Source: Tardiphaga sp. (GTDB lineage Bacteria; Pseudomonadota; Alphaproteobacteria; Rhizobiales; Xanthobacteraceae). From it: a DNA stretch of 64,000 nt. The DNA is taken from positions 17,898 through 81,897 of the forward strand of contig NZ_JAQGJT010000026.1 of assembly GCF_028290495.1 (NCBI RefSeq). The letters are read 5' to 3'. The translations under genes were made by a program, and so were the position numbers. The notes below the pieces were generated by a model that was given only the letters and a program-made list of their open reading frames with translations, was not told the DNA's origin and did no database searches. Shown piece by piece: positions 16,332-24,834 of the stretch (the first letter of the stretch is position 1; each line of letters starts with the position of its first letter).

Positions 16332-17039
16332 CTACGCAAGGGGCGGCAATGCGGGCATCGTCGCCTTCAGGCTGACCTGCCACAGCCGGAATGGCTTCGG
16401 AAGGCCGGGAGTATAGATAACCATGACTGCCTGCCTTGTGGCGACAACATCCTCGCAAATCGCGAACAGGCTTTTGGTCACCTTCATCCTGCCGGCGATA
16501 TCCTCAACATTGGAAATCCACTGCCGTCTGCCCAAGTAGCCACCCTCCGGCCGGATGTTCGAGCGCTCATTGAGGACGCGCTGCGCATCGTCCACGGTAA
16601 GAATGCGCCAGCCACAGCTCTGGATCGCAGCAATAACCGCGGCGCCAGACGGCAATGGCAGCAAGCCATCGCCACGAACCAACGTCGCACCTTTCTCCCG
16701 AAAACTCGGGAGGCTGTCTACACGGTGCGGCGCCAGAGCCATGAGAACCGGCTCATTGACGCGAACCAACGGTACATTCCCATTCGGAGCAAGAGACCGA
16801 TATTCCACGAAGTTGAGGCGCGGAAAGTCCCGGTAGCTTGCGTTGAGCATATAACAGTGCGGGTACCGGGCGACGATAGTATCGGCGATCGCCCTGGGGC
16901 AACAGTGGCGAATCCCGTTTCGCACGTTACGAATCGCCGTAGGCAGTGCGTACCTTCCGAGATCATCTTTCATCTCACTCAGCAAAGTACGGGTCATAAG
17001 AACGAAGGCAGCGAGAACCTCCTTGACGGTGCGTGACAT
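16332..17039 (-). CDS. Hypothetical 235-residue protein
   Basis: ATG 17039 is chosen because GGAGG lies 7 nt upstream; the frame is open a further 30 codons but without support. The N-terminus (MSRTVKEVLAAFVLMTRTLL) is amphipathic rather than a clear signal peptide. The middle holds YPHCYMLNASYRDFPRLNF and VRGDGLLPLPSG, and the C-terminus KVTKSLFAICEDVVATRQAVMVIY. No family or catalytic motif is recognised. An 18-bp element shared with the ParA-like gene lies 48 bp upstream, so the two are probably expressed together. A strong bidirectional hairpin ends the unit. Confidence 0.65.
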   Translation of the reverse strand: MSRTVKEVLAAFVLMTRTLLSEMKDDLGRYALPTAIRNVRNGIRHCCPRAIADTIVARYPHCYMLNASYRDFPRLNFVEYRSLAPNGNVPLVRVNEPVLMALAPHRVDSLPSFREKGATLVRGDGLLPLPSGAAVIAAIQSCGWRILTVDDAQRVLNERSNIRPEGGYLGRRQWISNVEDIAGRMKVTKSLFAICEDVVATRQAVMVIYTPGLPKPFRLWQVSLKATMPALPPLA

Positions 17040-17086
17040 TGTAACCTCCTGTTTGGGGAGGTTTGTTCTAAGCGCTATCGGAGACA

Positions 17087-17104
17087 CCCCTGGCGAATGC
17101 AATC
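17087..17104 (-). promoter_or_regulatory. Copy B of the 18-bp repeat upstream of the 235-residue gene
   Basis: Minus-strand GATTGCATTCGCCAGGGG matches copy A at 14335-14352 in 17 of 18 positions. It ends 48 bp before ATG 17039. A weaker likeness (CCATTCGCC followed by a C-run) lies at 18999 on the plus strand, about 49 bp before the relaxase start. Confidence 0.55.
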
Positions 17105-17126
17105 GGCCCCATGTTATGGGGCCGAT
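17102..17126 (-). terminator. Hairpin after the 551-residue gene
   Basis: Perfect 11-bp stem ATCGGCCCCAT / ATGGGGCCGAT with a 3-nt loop, 25 bp past the stop at 17152. It partly overlaps copy B of the 18-bp repeat, so the terminator of one gene and the promoter of the next are merged. Confidence 0.6.
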
Positions 17127-17151
17127 CAAAAATCAACTGCGCTTTATCGTA

Positions 17152-18807
17152 TCAAGCTAAGACCAATCCCTTAAAATAATCATCCTCGTCTCGCTGCATC
17201 CGCCACCGGCCATGCCATTGGGTTTGATAGAACGGTGGCAGGCTGACGAATGTAGACCTTAAGTCCAGCTCCGGAGAAATGCTCTGACACATACCCAGTT
17301 CAGCGTTAAACCGGAAATAAGTGTGATGCTCGTCCTCGGGAATTTCGTCGTTCACCACTTGGCCGTCGGCCGCCACGGAATCTTGCAGCGCAAGGAAAAC
17401 CGTTCGAACTTCGCCTGTCGACGCGATCTCCTCGGCGGCCTGAACAAACAGTGCCCGATCGGTTCTGTTCAGAAACGACATGCCTACTTCCAGACAGTTC
17501 TTGACCAGCAAGTGCTGGTCTGTTTCGCCCCCTGCGTGATGCAAAGCATTCAGGAACGTGCGGGCGGCGCTATAGTCGAAATCTCTCACCCTATGACGTT
17601 GCAGATGCCCTAGCCAAACCAGGCTTTCCAAGACATCCTCAAAGAACGATGGCAGTTCTGGACAAATTCCGGGTATAGTTGAACGTGCATTGACGCCGCC
17701 GAAAAACGCAAGAATGGCTGCATCAAGCGGTGCAAAGCAACGAGACACTGCATTCTGCTGGTCACTGTCGACCTGCGACAGCACGCGTGCGATCCTCCCG
17801 TCGAATTCAATAGCCGCCACCGTGATGGCGGCTCGCAATTCACCGATCCTTGCCGTGTCCGCTGGCGTTGAATGATCCAGTCGCATAAGACGCTGAATTT
17901 CTACATTCTCGTCAACCATCTTGTCGGCGACATCCGAACGTAGGCTATCAAGTTCGTCAAAAATGCTGGCTCCTAGCCGAAGAGCAGTCACCACACGATG
18001 ATACCAAGCACCCATCGCGGTCCCATCCAGATCGAAGCCAAAAGTACTTTTTGCGTCGCGCATCTCGTCGTCCACACGAGCATTGTTGGACTCAAAGATG
18101 TGCGGGCGTGTCTCCCTATATTCCAAGCCAAACGCACCCCGTTGTTTTGGCTTGTCGATGGTCTCGCGTGCAATAGTTCGTGCCGCTTCAAACTTGTAGC
18201 ACGTGATCGCTAAATATTTTGCGTTTGGATCACTTTGGGTGGGCCGTGAGACAATTACGTCGCGTTCGGCAACAAGATCGCCTTCTAAATCGACAAAGCA
18301 CGGGCGTCCCAGGGCATGCTCCATGAACTGCAGCGCGTGCGCATCTGACAGGGTGTAGTGTTGACCCCTAGGAAAACGATTGGGATAGCGACCATACTCA
18401 GCTTCGAGCAGGGGCTTGACGACGGCCTTGCCGATTACGGATTGGATCGCCATCGCCTGTCGCAATGCTCGCCCAACCGGACTTTTACGACTTCCCTTTC
18501 GGACGCCAGGAACAAACATGGCTGGAAGGCGCCAGATCGGCTTTCCAGCCATATAATTCAGACGATCGCGGCTAGAAACAGACACTTTCTCTGCAAGCAA
18601 GTCATCGAGCGAAATCCGAAACACTCGTACCGCGAAACCTGTGCACCAACATATTTCATCCGTGATGGCGACAACCTGTTGCTCGGTGAGGTCGTAGTAG
18701 GGGTTGATATATATTCTGGTATGATCCGCAATCCACGCGGCATCGTATAAAATACTGACGGCGTCCTTAAGAACGATAGGTGTTGGCTTTTCGGCGACTT
18801 GCGGCAT
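17152..18807 (-). CDS. Hypothetical 551-residue protein
   Basis: AGGA lies 6 nt before ATG 18807. The N-terminal 60 residues contain ILYDAAWIADHTRIYINPYYDLTEQQVVAITDEICWCTGFAVRVFR written here in part: IADHTRIYINPYYDLT suggests an alpha/beta domain. The middle has the acidic SKSTFGFDLDGTA-like segment (AKSTFGFDLDGTAMG), and the last third is helical (LESLVWLGHLQRHR, FLNALHHAGGETDQHLLVKN). No membrane segment, P-loop or nuclease motif is visible. Base composition is lower in GC than the core genes, as in the rest of the element. It is divergent from the relaxase gene across 249 bp. The function is unknown; cargo, possibly defence, is only a guess from location. Confidence 0.68.
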   Translation of the reverse strand: MPQVAEKPTPIVLKDAVSILYDAAWIADHTRIYINPYYDLTEQQVVAITDEICWCTGFAVRVFRISLDDLLAEKVSVSSRDRLNYMAGKPIWRLPAMFVPGVRKGSRKSPVGRALRQAMAIQSVIGKAVVKPLLEAEYGRYPNRFPRGQHYTLSDAHALQFMEHALGRPCFVDLEGDLVAERDVIVSRPTQSDPNAKYLAITCYKFEAARTIARETIDKPKQRGAFGLEYRETRPHIFESNNARVDDEMRDAKSTFGFDLDGTAMGAWYHRVVTALRLGASIFDELDSLRSDVADKMVDENVEIQRLMRLDHSTPADTARIGELRAAITVAAIEFDGRIARVLSQVDSDQQNAVSRCFAPLDAAILAFFGGVNARSTIPGICPELPSFFEDVLESLVWLGHLQRHRVRDFDYSAARTFLNALHHAGGETDQHLLVKNCLEVGMSFLNRTDRALFVQAAEEIASTGEVRTVFLALQDSVAADGQVVNDEIPEDEHHTYFRFNAELGMCQSISPELDLRSTFVSLPPFYQTQWHGRWRMQRDEDDYFKGLVLA

Positions 18808-19056
18808 GTCATTCCTATGAACGCGGTTAATTGATTGAAAATCCAGACGGGGGCTTCATCGGCCTTGCTGCATTAGTAGTCCGACATCCCTGCCGTCTGA
18901 CTGAAGGCTATTCCTCTAATTTGAATGAATCGCGTTTAAGGCGATCAGAGCCCGCGGCGCATCCCATGCGGAATGCAGCAAGCAAGTATTGCGGACTTCC
19001 ATTCGCCGCCCCCCTGACAATGCTGTGATTTGTAGAGGACCTCAATGGAGGTTCTC
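18808..19056. other. Divergent intergenic region, candidate oriT
   Basis: MobF relaxases usually act at an origin of transfer next to their own gene. This 249-bp gap upstream of the relaxase carries short inverted repeats (ATCGC/GCGAT around 18928-18942, CGCAT/ATGCG around 18958-18970). There is no nic sequence I can match to a known MobF site. It also holds both divergent promoters. Confidence 0.25.
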
Positions 19057-21699
19057 ATGGTTGCGACTCTCGCGGCTGGCACGACGGCGCGGTACTACAC
19101 CAAGCAGGCCGAGTACTATCTTGGAGGCGGTGAGCCTGCGTGTCGTTGGATTTCGGCGACTAACAATTTCGATGCAGTTCATGGCGCTACCGTCAACGCG
19201 GACGCGTTCGAGCGCTTGCACGACGGTCTTGACCAATCTGGCCAACCGTTGCTGAGCAGCGCCGGCTCTACCGGTGCAGCCGGTAATCGTGTTGCGGGCA
19301 TCGACCTCACGTTGTCGGCACCGAAGTCCGTCTCAATCGCCTATGCACTAGCTAACCGTAAGACGCGGAGCCAGATTGAACAGGCTCAGCAGCAGGCCTG
19401 CGAGGCGACGATCGCGTTTCTGGACCGGCATGCCGCGTTTGGACGACGTGGCAAGAATGGTCTCCATTTGGAAGCCGTGTCGCTGACGGTCGCCTCATTC
19501 CAGCAAGGAGAATCACGACCTGTCGTGCACGAAAACGGCGCGGTCTTCGCCGATCCCAATTTGCATAATCATCAGGTCATTCTGAACTGCGCGATCCGCA
19601 ATGACGGCACGATTGGTGCTTTGGATGCGCGCCAATTGTTCGCCTTCAAGATGGCTGCCGGCGCGGCCTATCATTTGGCGCTCGCTTCAAATCTTCAGCG
19701 TCTCGGCTTTGCGATCGGCGAAATCGGTAAAAACGGCATTTTCGAAATCGTCGATGAACGTGGTGGTCAGGAGGCGGAGCGCGGCGTCGAGCTCCGACGC
19801 TTCATGTCAGCTCGTCGCCAGGAAATTGAGCAAGCTTTGGCTGACGAGGGGCTGACGACGGCAAGCGCACCGGCGTTGGCTGCCGCCGTCGCGCTTGGTA
19901 CCCGGACCTCGAAGCAAGAAGAACGTCCCGGCGATCGCTTCGCGACGTGGGCTGAACAGGCGGCGCCCTTCGTCGATGTCGGGCGATATGTCTCGGACCT
20001 GCAGACGTATCGGGAGCTTGCCCTGGCTGAGCGCGAGGCGGTCATCGTCCAGCGCATGCTGGCATTGCCCAGCCAGCTGACAGAAACCGAAAGTCTTTTC
20101 GAGCAACGGCATCTGTTGGCGGCGATCGGAACGGCGCTGGTGGGAACGGGCGCCGGAGCGGATCGCATCGATTTAGAGGCGAAGCGCTTTATCGACGCCG
20201 GTCGTGTAGTCCAGCTCGGGCGCGACAAGCTGGGTCAGCCGATTTACTCAACGCCCGAACAGATCGCACTTGAACGCGAGCTGCTCGCGCTCACCGAACG
20301 TGTTCTCGGTCGCCGCCGCTCAGCCCCTGATGCCGCTCGCGTTGCGGCATTGTGCCGTGTCCGAGGGTTGACCGACGAGCAGACCAACGCTGCTCTTGCT
20401 GCAACGACTAACGCGTCCTTGGCGGTGTGTGAGGGCGCACCAGGTGCTGGCAAGAGCACGCTGATCGCAGCAGTCGCCTCAGCGTATCTCGAGCTCCCCG
20501 GAACGCGGCTGGTGGGAACGGCAGCCGCCTGGAATATCAGCAATCAGTTTTCTGCGCTCGGCATCGAATCGAAGGCCACAGACGCCTGGATCGCGACGGC
20601 AAAGGCGGGCGGCAAATTTCTAGATCGCAATTCCGTTCTGCTGATCGAGGAAGCAGGTTTGTTGTCGTCCAGCCAAATGTTTTCGGTGCTTTCAGAGGTC
20701 GAAAAGGCCGGCGCAAAGGCGATTCTCATCGGCGATCGGCAGCAGCTCCAAGCGGTTGGGTCCGGTAGCGGACTTATGATCGTCGCCAGTTTGGCGCATG
20801 CCACGCGCGTCGATGCGATTGTGCGTCAGCACGATGTCTGGGCGCGCGAGGCTGTTACCGATTTCACCAATGGCCGGGCGATCGAAGCCCTCAAAGCCTA
20901 CGATGAACGCGACTTGCTGACATTGGCCGCCGGAGAAAAAGCGGCGATCACTGCCTTGGTCGACGCTTGGCAGGAAACCCAGGCCGTCGTCTCCAATCCC
21001 GCGGCGCTGCTGATTGCCAAGACGAATGCGCAGGTGAACGCCATCAATGCGGAGGTTCGCGCCCGCCTGAAAGCGTCGAAGCTCATCCGAGGTCCGGAAC
21101 TGGCGGTGAACGCTGTTTCACGATCCGGAAATGCCCAGACGCTGCATTTCGCGATGGGTGACCGGGTCCGGTTTTCGCTGCGCCACGATGAACTCGGCGT
21201 CATTAACGGCACGATGGCGACGGTGACGCACATCGACAACACTGACGCGGTCGATCCCACCATGCATGTCGTCATTGGTGAGCGGTTGGCGCACTTCAAA
21301 CTCTCGGAGATTGCGGATGAGCTCGGCCGCGCGCGCCTGGGCCATGCTTATGCCACAACCATTTACGGTTGCCAGGGCGCCACGACCGAACACGCCTTTG
21401 TCCTGCTGAGCCCATCCATGAACCGCTCCGATATCGTCGTGGCATCGTCCCGGGCGCGCCAGCGGACCAAGCTGTTTCTGGACACTAAAGCGTGCGACGC
21501 GCAGCTCCGATTGGATCTGTCGCTTTCGGAACGCCGTGGCGCGCTCATTGAGCCAGAGCGGCGCCTGGAGTGGCTGGCTGCTCGGCTGAGCCGGTTGCAC
21601 GTGAAGACCTGCACGCTGGATCTCACAGTTGAGCTGGCCTCGCGCTCGCAGGCTTTGACCCGCCAGCTTGACCGGTCGGCGGGGTATGGCCGTGACTAA
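19057..21699 (+). CDS. MobF conjugative relaxase-helicase (TrwC/TraI type)
   Basis: 880 residues from ATG 19057, chosen over ATG 19045 because GGAGG lies 5 nt before it and the family starts MVATLAAG. The relaxase domain covers about 1-300: AEYYLGGGEP, DLTLSAPKSVSIAYAL, and the three-histidine motif at PNLHNHQVILNCA, preceded by an upstream His in VHENGAVF. The early paired tyrosines (RYYTKQAEYY) supply the nucleophile. An SF1 helicase follows, with Walker A GAPGAGKST near 470 and a later LLIEEAGLLSS and ILIGDRQQLQAVGSG. It ends with GHAYATTIYGCQGAT (motif V/VI). It nicks oriT, stays covalently bound and unwinds the strand for transfer with the coupling protein at 11186-12871. Confidence 0.95.
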   Translation: MVATLAAGTTARYYTKQAEYYLGGGEPACRWISATNNFDAVHGATVNADAFERLHDGLDQSGQPLLSSAGSTGAAGNRVAGIDLTLSAPKSVSIAYALANRKTRSQIEQAQQQACEATIAFLDRHAAFGRRGKNGLHLEAVSLTVASFQQGESRPVVHENGAVFADPNLHNHQVILNCAIRNDGTIGALDARQLFAFKMAAGAAYHLALASNLQRLGFAIGEIGKNGIFEIVDERGGQEAERGVELRRFMSARRQEIEQALADEGLTTASAPALAAAVALGTRTSKQEERPGDRFATWAEQAAPFVDVGRYVSDLQTYRELALAEREAVIVQRMLALPSQLTETESLFEQRHLLAAIGTALVGTGAGADRIDLEAKRFIDAGRVVQLGRDKLGQPIYSTPEQIALERELLALTERVLGRRRSAPDAARVAALCRVRGLTDEQTNAALAATTNASLAVCEGAPGAGKSTLIAAVASAYLELPGTRLVGTAAAWNISNQFSALGIESKATDAWIATAKAGGKFLDRNSVLLIEEAGLLSSSQMFSVLSEVEKAGAKAILIGDRQQLQAVGSGSGLMIVASLAHATRVDAIVRQHDVWAREAVTDFTNGRAIEALKAYDERDLLTLAAGEKAAITALVDAWQETQAVVSNPAALLIAKTNAQVNAINAEVRARLKASKLIRGPELAVNAVSRSGNAQTLHFAMGDRVRFSLRHDELGVINGTMATVTHIDNTDAVDPTMHVVIGERLAHFKLSEIADELGRARLGHAYATTIYGCQGATTEHAFVLLSPSMNRSDIVVASSRARQRTKLFLDTKACDAQLRLDLSLSERRGALIEPERRLEWLAARLSRLHVKTCTLDLTVELASRSQALTRQLDRSAGYGRD

Positions 21700-21955
21700 A
21701 CCGGCCCGCCCCAACATTCGACTGCGCCCCGGTCGCTCAGCTGTTCCCACAGCATCGCTAACGCGCGTTTGCAGCAAGAAGACCGTTCGGAAGGTTACCA
21801 CGAAGCTAAGGCCTTCCGATGCCGAGTTCTGGACGATCATCAATGAGCTTCCCGACCCGATCCCTGTCAATCGGCCGGAGCTCGATGCCATCGAAAGCTA
21901 CTTCGCAGAAATTCTCGATGCCGTTTTTGACCAATCGCGGAATTCCTTGCCGTGA
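21686..21955 (+). CDS. Small hypothetical protein coupled to the relaxase
   Basis: 89 residues. ATG 21686 lies inside the last codons of the relaxase (14-bp overlap), so the two are translated together. The N-terminal half is basic and Pro-rich (KPARPNIRLRPGRS). The C-terminal half is acidic and helical (DAEFWTIINELPDPIPVNRPELDAIESYF). No known family is recognised. An adaptor or a transfer-accessory protein would fit its place, but nothing in the sequence proves it. Confidence 0.6.
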   Translation: MAVTKPARPNIRLRPGRSAVPTASLTRVCSKKTVRKVTTKLRPSDAEFWTIINELPDPIPVNRPELDAIESYFAEILDAVFDQSRNSLP

Positions 21956-22009
21956 ATCTAGGGCTCCGCCAAGTCGTTTCCCGATCAGCCCAAAAAAGGA
22001 AGTTATGTC

Positions 22010-22246
22010 ATGCCCACCATGCTCGTCGCTAAAATCGCTATCAAATGTGCCATCTGGTTGGGAGCCGCTGACATCGACGCCGTCAACGTCAACACGCGGC
22101 TGGTGCTGGATCCTGCCCAAACTTGGCACCACGGATGCTCGTTGCCGGATTCATCCGGATGGCGCCCTATCTCCGAGCTGAGGAGATGTTTCGCAGGATG
22201 CTGCAGGAAAACACTGCTGCCGTCGACGAAGCGTTCCGCGTCTAGT
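22010..22246 (+). pseudogene. Frame-disrupted small gene before the integrase
   Basis: AGGAAG lies 7 nt before ATG 22010. Reading MPTMLVAKIAIKCAIWLGAA and on to VNVNTRLVLDPAQT is protein-like. Past about 22120 that frame turns unnatural, while the next frame gives LAPRMLVAGFIRMAPYLR and RRMLQENTAAVDEAFRV followed by TAG at 22244-22246. The two pieces read as one roughly 79-residue protein broken by a single-base shift. Family not recognised. The remaining gaps (21956-22009 and 22247-22375) hold nothing I can support. Confidence 0.4.
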
Positions 22247-22375
22247 AGGAACGCCGCTGCAAACAGTGGCTTCCGTACGGCTGATTTTAACCGTGCAAGC
22301 GACTGGAAAAATGAGGCCTTCCCATGAATCTGCGAGGCCGATAGACTCTCCACAGTACAGCGTAAGGAATAAAAT

Positions 22376-24277
22376 ATGGCACGCAAGAATCTCCAGGCGG
22401 CTGACGTCGAACTCGCTGTAGCTGCACCAAAGCCCCGTAATGTTCTGGTGTACAGCCGCGTCTCAACTTTGGCCCAGAGCCAGAATATGCTTTCGAGCTC
22501 GGACCAAATTTCCCAAATTTTGGGGCGATGTAAGCGTGACGGGGATAACGTTGTCGGCGTGTTCCGGGACGAGGGCGAAACGGCTACCAACATGAGACGG
22601 AGCGGCTTCGAGACCATGATTGCGCGTGCGACCGATGGGACTCGAACGATCGACGCAATTCTCGTGTTCTCTTTTTCCCGTGCGTTCCGCAATCAGGTCG
22701 AGCAGGAATTGACGGTGCAGACGCTGCGCAAGCATCGCGTCGAGTTGATCTCGTTCGCCGAACCCCTGACCAAAGATGATACTGGAGACATGTTCCGAAA
22801 GTTCATCGGAATCGTCAACGAATATCAATCCAAGGAAACATCGAGGGCAACCAGCCGCACGATGCTGGCCAATGCGAGGTTGGGCTATTCCAATGGCGGC
22901 AACATCCCGTTCGGATACAAGTCCGTCGACTCCGACATCATCGGCAACAAACAGAAGAAGCGGCTCGCCATCGAACCGGTTGAAGCGGAGGTGGTGCGGC
23001 TCGCCTTCGATCTCGCCAGAAACGGCGATGGCACCAGCGGACCGCTCGGCACAAAAAAGATCGCCTTATGGCTGAACGAGCGCGGCTACCGCTCCCGCAA
23101 GGGATCGCTGTTCGGCACCGGCACTGTTCACGAAATCCTGACCCGCGAGGCCTATACCGGCACCCGGCGCTTCAACGAATACGACCGCGGAGCTGGTGAG
23201 CGAAAGAAAGAGGCCGACATCGTCGAATACGATGTGCCTGAGATCATCAACCGAGCAGCTTTCGACGAGGTCCAGGCTTTGTTGGTCTCCCGACAACCCC
23301 GACTCAAGGGTCCACGGTTGGCCTCGGCGCCCTCGTTGCTTGGCGGTCTTGTTCGATGTGACTGCAAAACGTCCTGTGCGCTGACCACGGCGACCGGCAC
23401 ATCCCGCACCGGCAAGGTCCACACCTATTACAAATGCTGCCAGGCCATCAAACAGGGCCGCCACAAACAGGATAACGGCGCTTGCTGCGCAAACCGCAAG
23501 ATCGCCCGTCCGATCATCGAAAAGCTGGTCGTCGAGGCCCTGGTCGATCAGTTGCTCCAGCCTGAGCGGGTCACCGCCATCTTGATGACCCTCAAGGCCC
23601 GCAGAGACGGGCGCCAGGCGTCCGCTGATCAGCGCCTGACGGATCTGGCAAGGCAGGTTGCCGACACTGGGGAGCGGCTATCGCGGCTTTACGGGTCGAT
23701 CGAGGCTGGCACCATCGACGGGACCGACCCGGCTCTGAAAGATCGCGTGGCTGCGCTCAAGTCGGCCCGCGACAGCGCTTTGGAAGCCCTGGATTACGCA
23801 AAACGGTCCAGCGCCCTCCCGATCGAGATCGACCCCGTCGCAATCGACCGATTTGCCCGCCTGATGCGCGAACAGCTTATCTCGGGAGATGTGGCAGCCC
23901 GGAAGGCCTATCTGAGCGCCGTAGTCGACGCGATCGTCGTTTCCGACAACACCATCCGCATTATCGGGTCGAATGAAAACATTCGGGCCACCCTGGGTCC
24001 GAATGGCCAGCCGACGCCCGTGGTTCGTAAGTCTGTTCAGGAATGGTGCCCCTGGCCGGAATCGAACCAGCACTCCTTGCGGAACTCGATTTTGAGTCGA
24101 GCGCGTCTACCAATTCCGCCACAGGGGCCATCGCGCCGCCGCCAAGGCAGCGGTGCGAAGCGGGCGGAATATAGCGGGCGTTCCGTGCGGGTCAACCGGC
24201 ACGTGCCCGGCCATACACCCCAGTGTGATCGCATCCGCCTCGACAGGCTTTGGCGACCGGGATACGAGGCAGGCTGA
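22376..24277 (+). CDS. Large serine recombinase, element integrase
   Basis: 633 residues. The resolvase-type catalytic domain starts VLVYSRVSTLAQSQ, with the nucleophile Ser30, and continues DAILVFSFSRAFRN. The recombinase domain holds NGGNIPFGYKSV and GTVHEILTREAYTGTRR. A zinc-ribbon follows (VRCDCKTSC ... YKCCQ ... CCANRK, four or more cysteines), then a coiled coil (about 410-480). From about residue 556 the frame crosses the tRNA-Leu gene in antisense (WCPWPESNQHSLRNS) and only stops at 24277 in host DNA. The natural C-terminus in the excised element must differ. Large serine integrases usually cross short identical dinucleotide cores; use of a tRNA 3' end is less common. It integrates and, with a helper factor, excises the element. 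Confidence 0.93.
   Translation: MARKNLQAADVELAVAAPKPRNVLVYSRVSTLAQSQNMLSSSDQISQILGRCKRDGDNVVGVFRDEGETATNMRRSGFETMIARATDGTRTIDAILVFSFSRAFRNQVEQELTVQTLRKHRVELISFAEPLTKDDTGDMFRKFIGIVNEYQSKETSRATSRTMLANARLGYSNGGNIPFGYKSVDSDIIGNKQKKRLAIEPVEAEVVRLAFDLARNGDGTSGPLGTKKIALWLNERGYRSRKGSLFGTGTVHEILTREAYTGTRRFNEYDRGAGERKKEADIVEYDVPEIINRAAFDEVQALLVSRQPRLKGPRLASAPSLLGGLVRCDCKTSCALTTATGTSRTGKVHTYYKCCQAIKQGRHKQDNGACCANRKIARPIIEKLVVEALVDQLLQPERVTAILMTLKARRDGRQASADQRLTDLARQVADTGERLSRLYGSIEAGTIDGTDPALKDRVAALKSARDSALEALDYAKRSSALPIEIDPVAIDRFARLMREQLISGDVAARKAYLSAVVDAIVVSDNTIRIIGSNENIRATLGPNGQPTPVVRKSVQEWCPWPESNQHSLRNSILSRARLPIPPQGPSRRRQGSGAKRAEYSGRSVRVNRHVPGHTPQCDRIRLDRLWRPGYEAG
24030..24060. other. Probable right attachment junction of the element
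   Basis: The integrase gene runs up to and into the 3' end of tRNA-Leu, while core chromosomal genes begin immediately beyond the tRNA 5' end. The junction should therefore fall at or near the tRNA 3' end. The partner copy of the core is not in the window, so the exact crossover cannot be fixed. Confidence 0.5.
24044..24128 (-). tRNA. tRNA-Leu (anticodon CAA)
   Basis: On the minus strand the sequence folds into a class II tRNA: acceptor GCCCCTG pairing with CAGGGGC, D-arm with GGAATTGGTAGAC, anticodon stem CTCGA/TCGAG with loop CTCAAAA (anticodon CAA), a short variable arm and the T-arm GGTTCGATTCC. The discriminator is A and the 3' CCA is encoded (24044-24046). It forms the right border of the integrated element, which abuts its 3' end. 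The gene is complete. Confidence 0.95.
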
Positions 24278-24291
24278 ACCCGGAGAATGCC

Positions 24292-24834
24292 GTGACCGCC
24301 GCAACCACCATGAAGCCCGCGCAAGCCCGCGGCGAGTCTGATCCGGCGCTGCTGGCGGCCTCCGCTGTCGGCGTTATCGCCGCGGCGACGCTGGCAGGGG
24401 CCTGGTTCTTCCAGCTGGTGCTGGACATCCTGCCCTGTCCGCTCTGCCTCGAGCAGCGTTATGCCTATTATCTGGCGGTGCCGCTTGCCGCTCTGGTGGC
24501 GATCGCCGCGGCGAAACGGGCGCCGCGCGCGGTGCTGATCGGGGGCCTGCTTCTGCTCGCGCTGGCGGCGCTCGGCAATGCCGGCCTTGGCGCCTACCAT
24601 GCCGGCGTCGAATGGGGTTTTTGGCCGGGGCCGACCGATTGCACCGGGCCGGTCGGCAATCTGGGCAGCGCCGGCAGCCTGCTGTCGCGCCTCGACAGCG
24701 TCAAGGTGATCCGCTGCGACGAGGTCCAGTTCCGCTTCCTGGGCGTCTCGCTGGCCGGCTACAACGTGCTGATATCGCTGCTGATGGCGGCGATTGCCGC
24801 GTTGGGCACGGCCAGAACCGCGAAGGCGCTCTAA
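24292..24834 (+). CDS. dsbB: Disulfide bond formation protein B
   Basis: 180 residues, four membrane helices. The first periplasmic loop has PCPLCLEQRYAYYL with the CxxC that passes electrons to quinone. The second loop has the paired cysteines in GPTDCTGP and VIRCDEVQFRFLGVSLAGYN. This is the DsbB family: it reoxidises DsbA-type thiol oxidases. GTG 24292 is preferred because GGAG lies 7 nt upstream; ATG 24310 is the alternative. It converges on the AbrB-type gene with a 4-bp overlap. A DsbA-like protein is encoded at 33880-34557. Confidence 0.9.
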   Translation: MTAATTMKPAQARGESDPALLAASAVGVIAAATLAGAWFFQLVLDILPCPLCLEQRYAYYLAVPLAALVAIAAAKRAPRAVLIGGLLLLALAALGNAGLGAYHAGVEWGFWPGPTDCTGPVGNLGSAGSLLSRLDSVKVIRCDEVQFRFLGVSLAGYNVLISLLMAAIAALGTARTAKAL

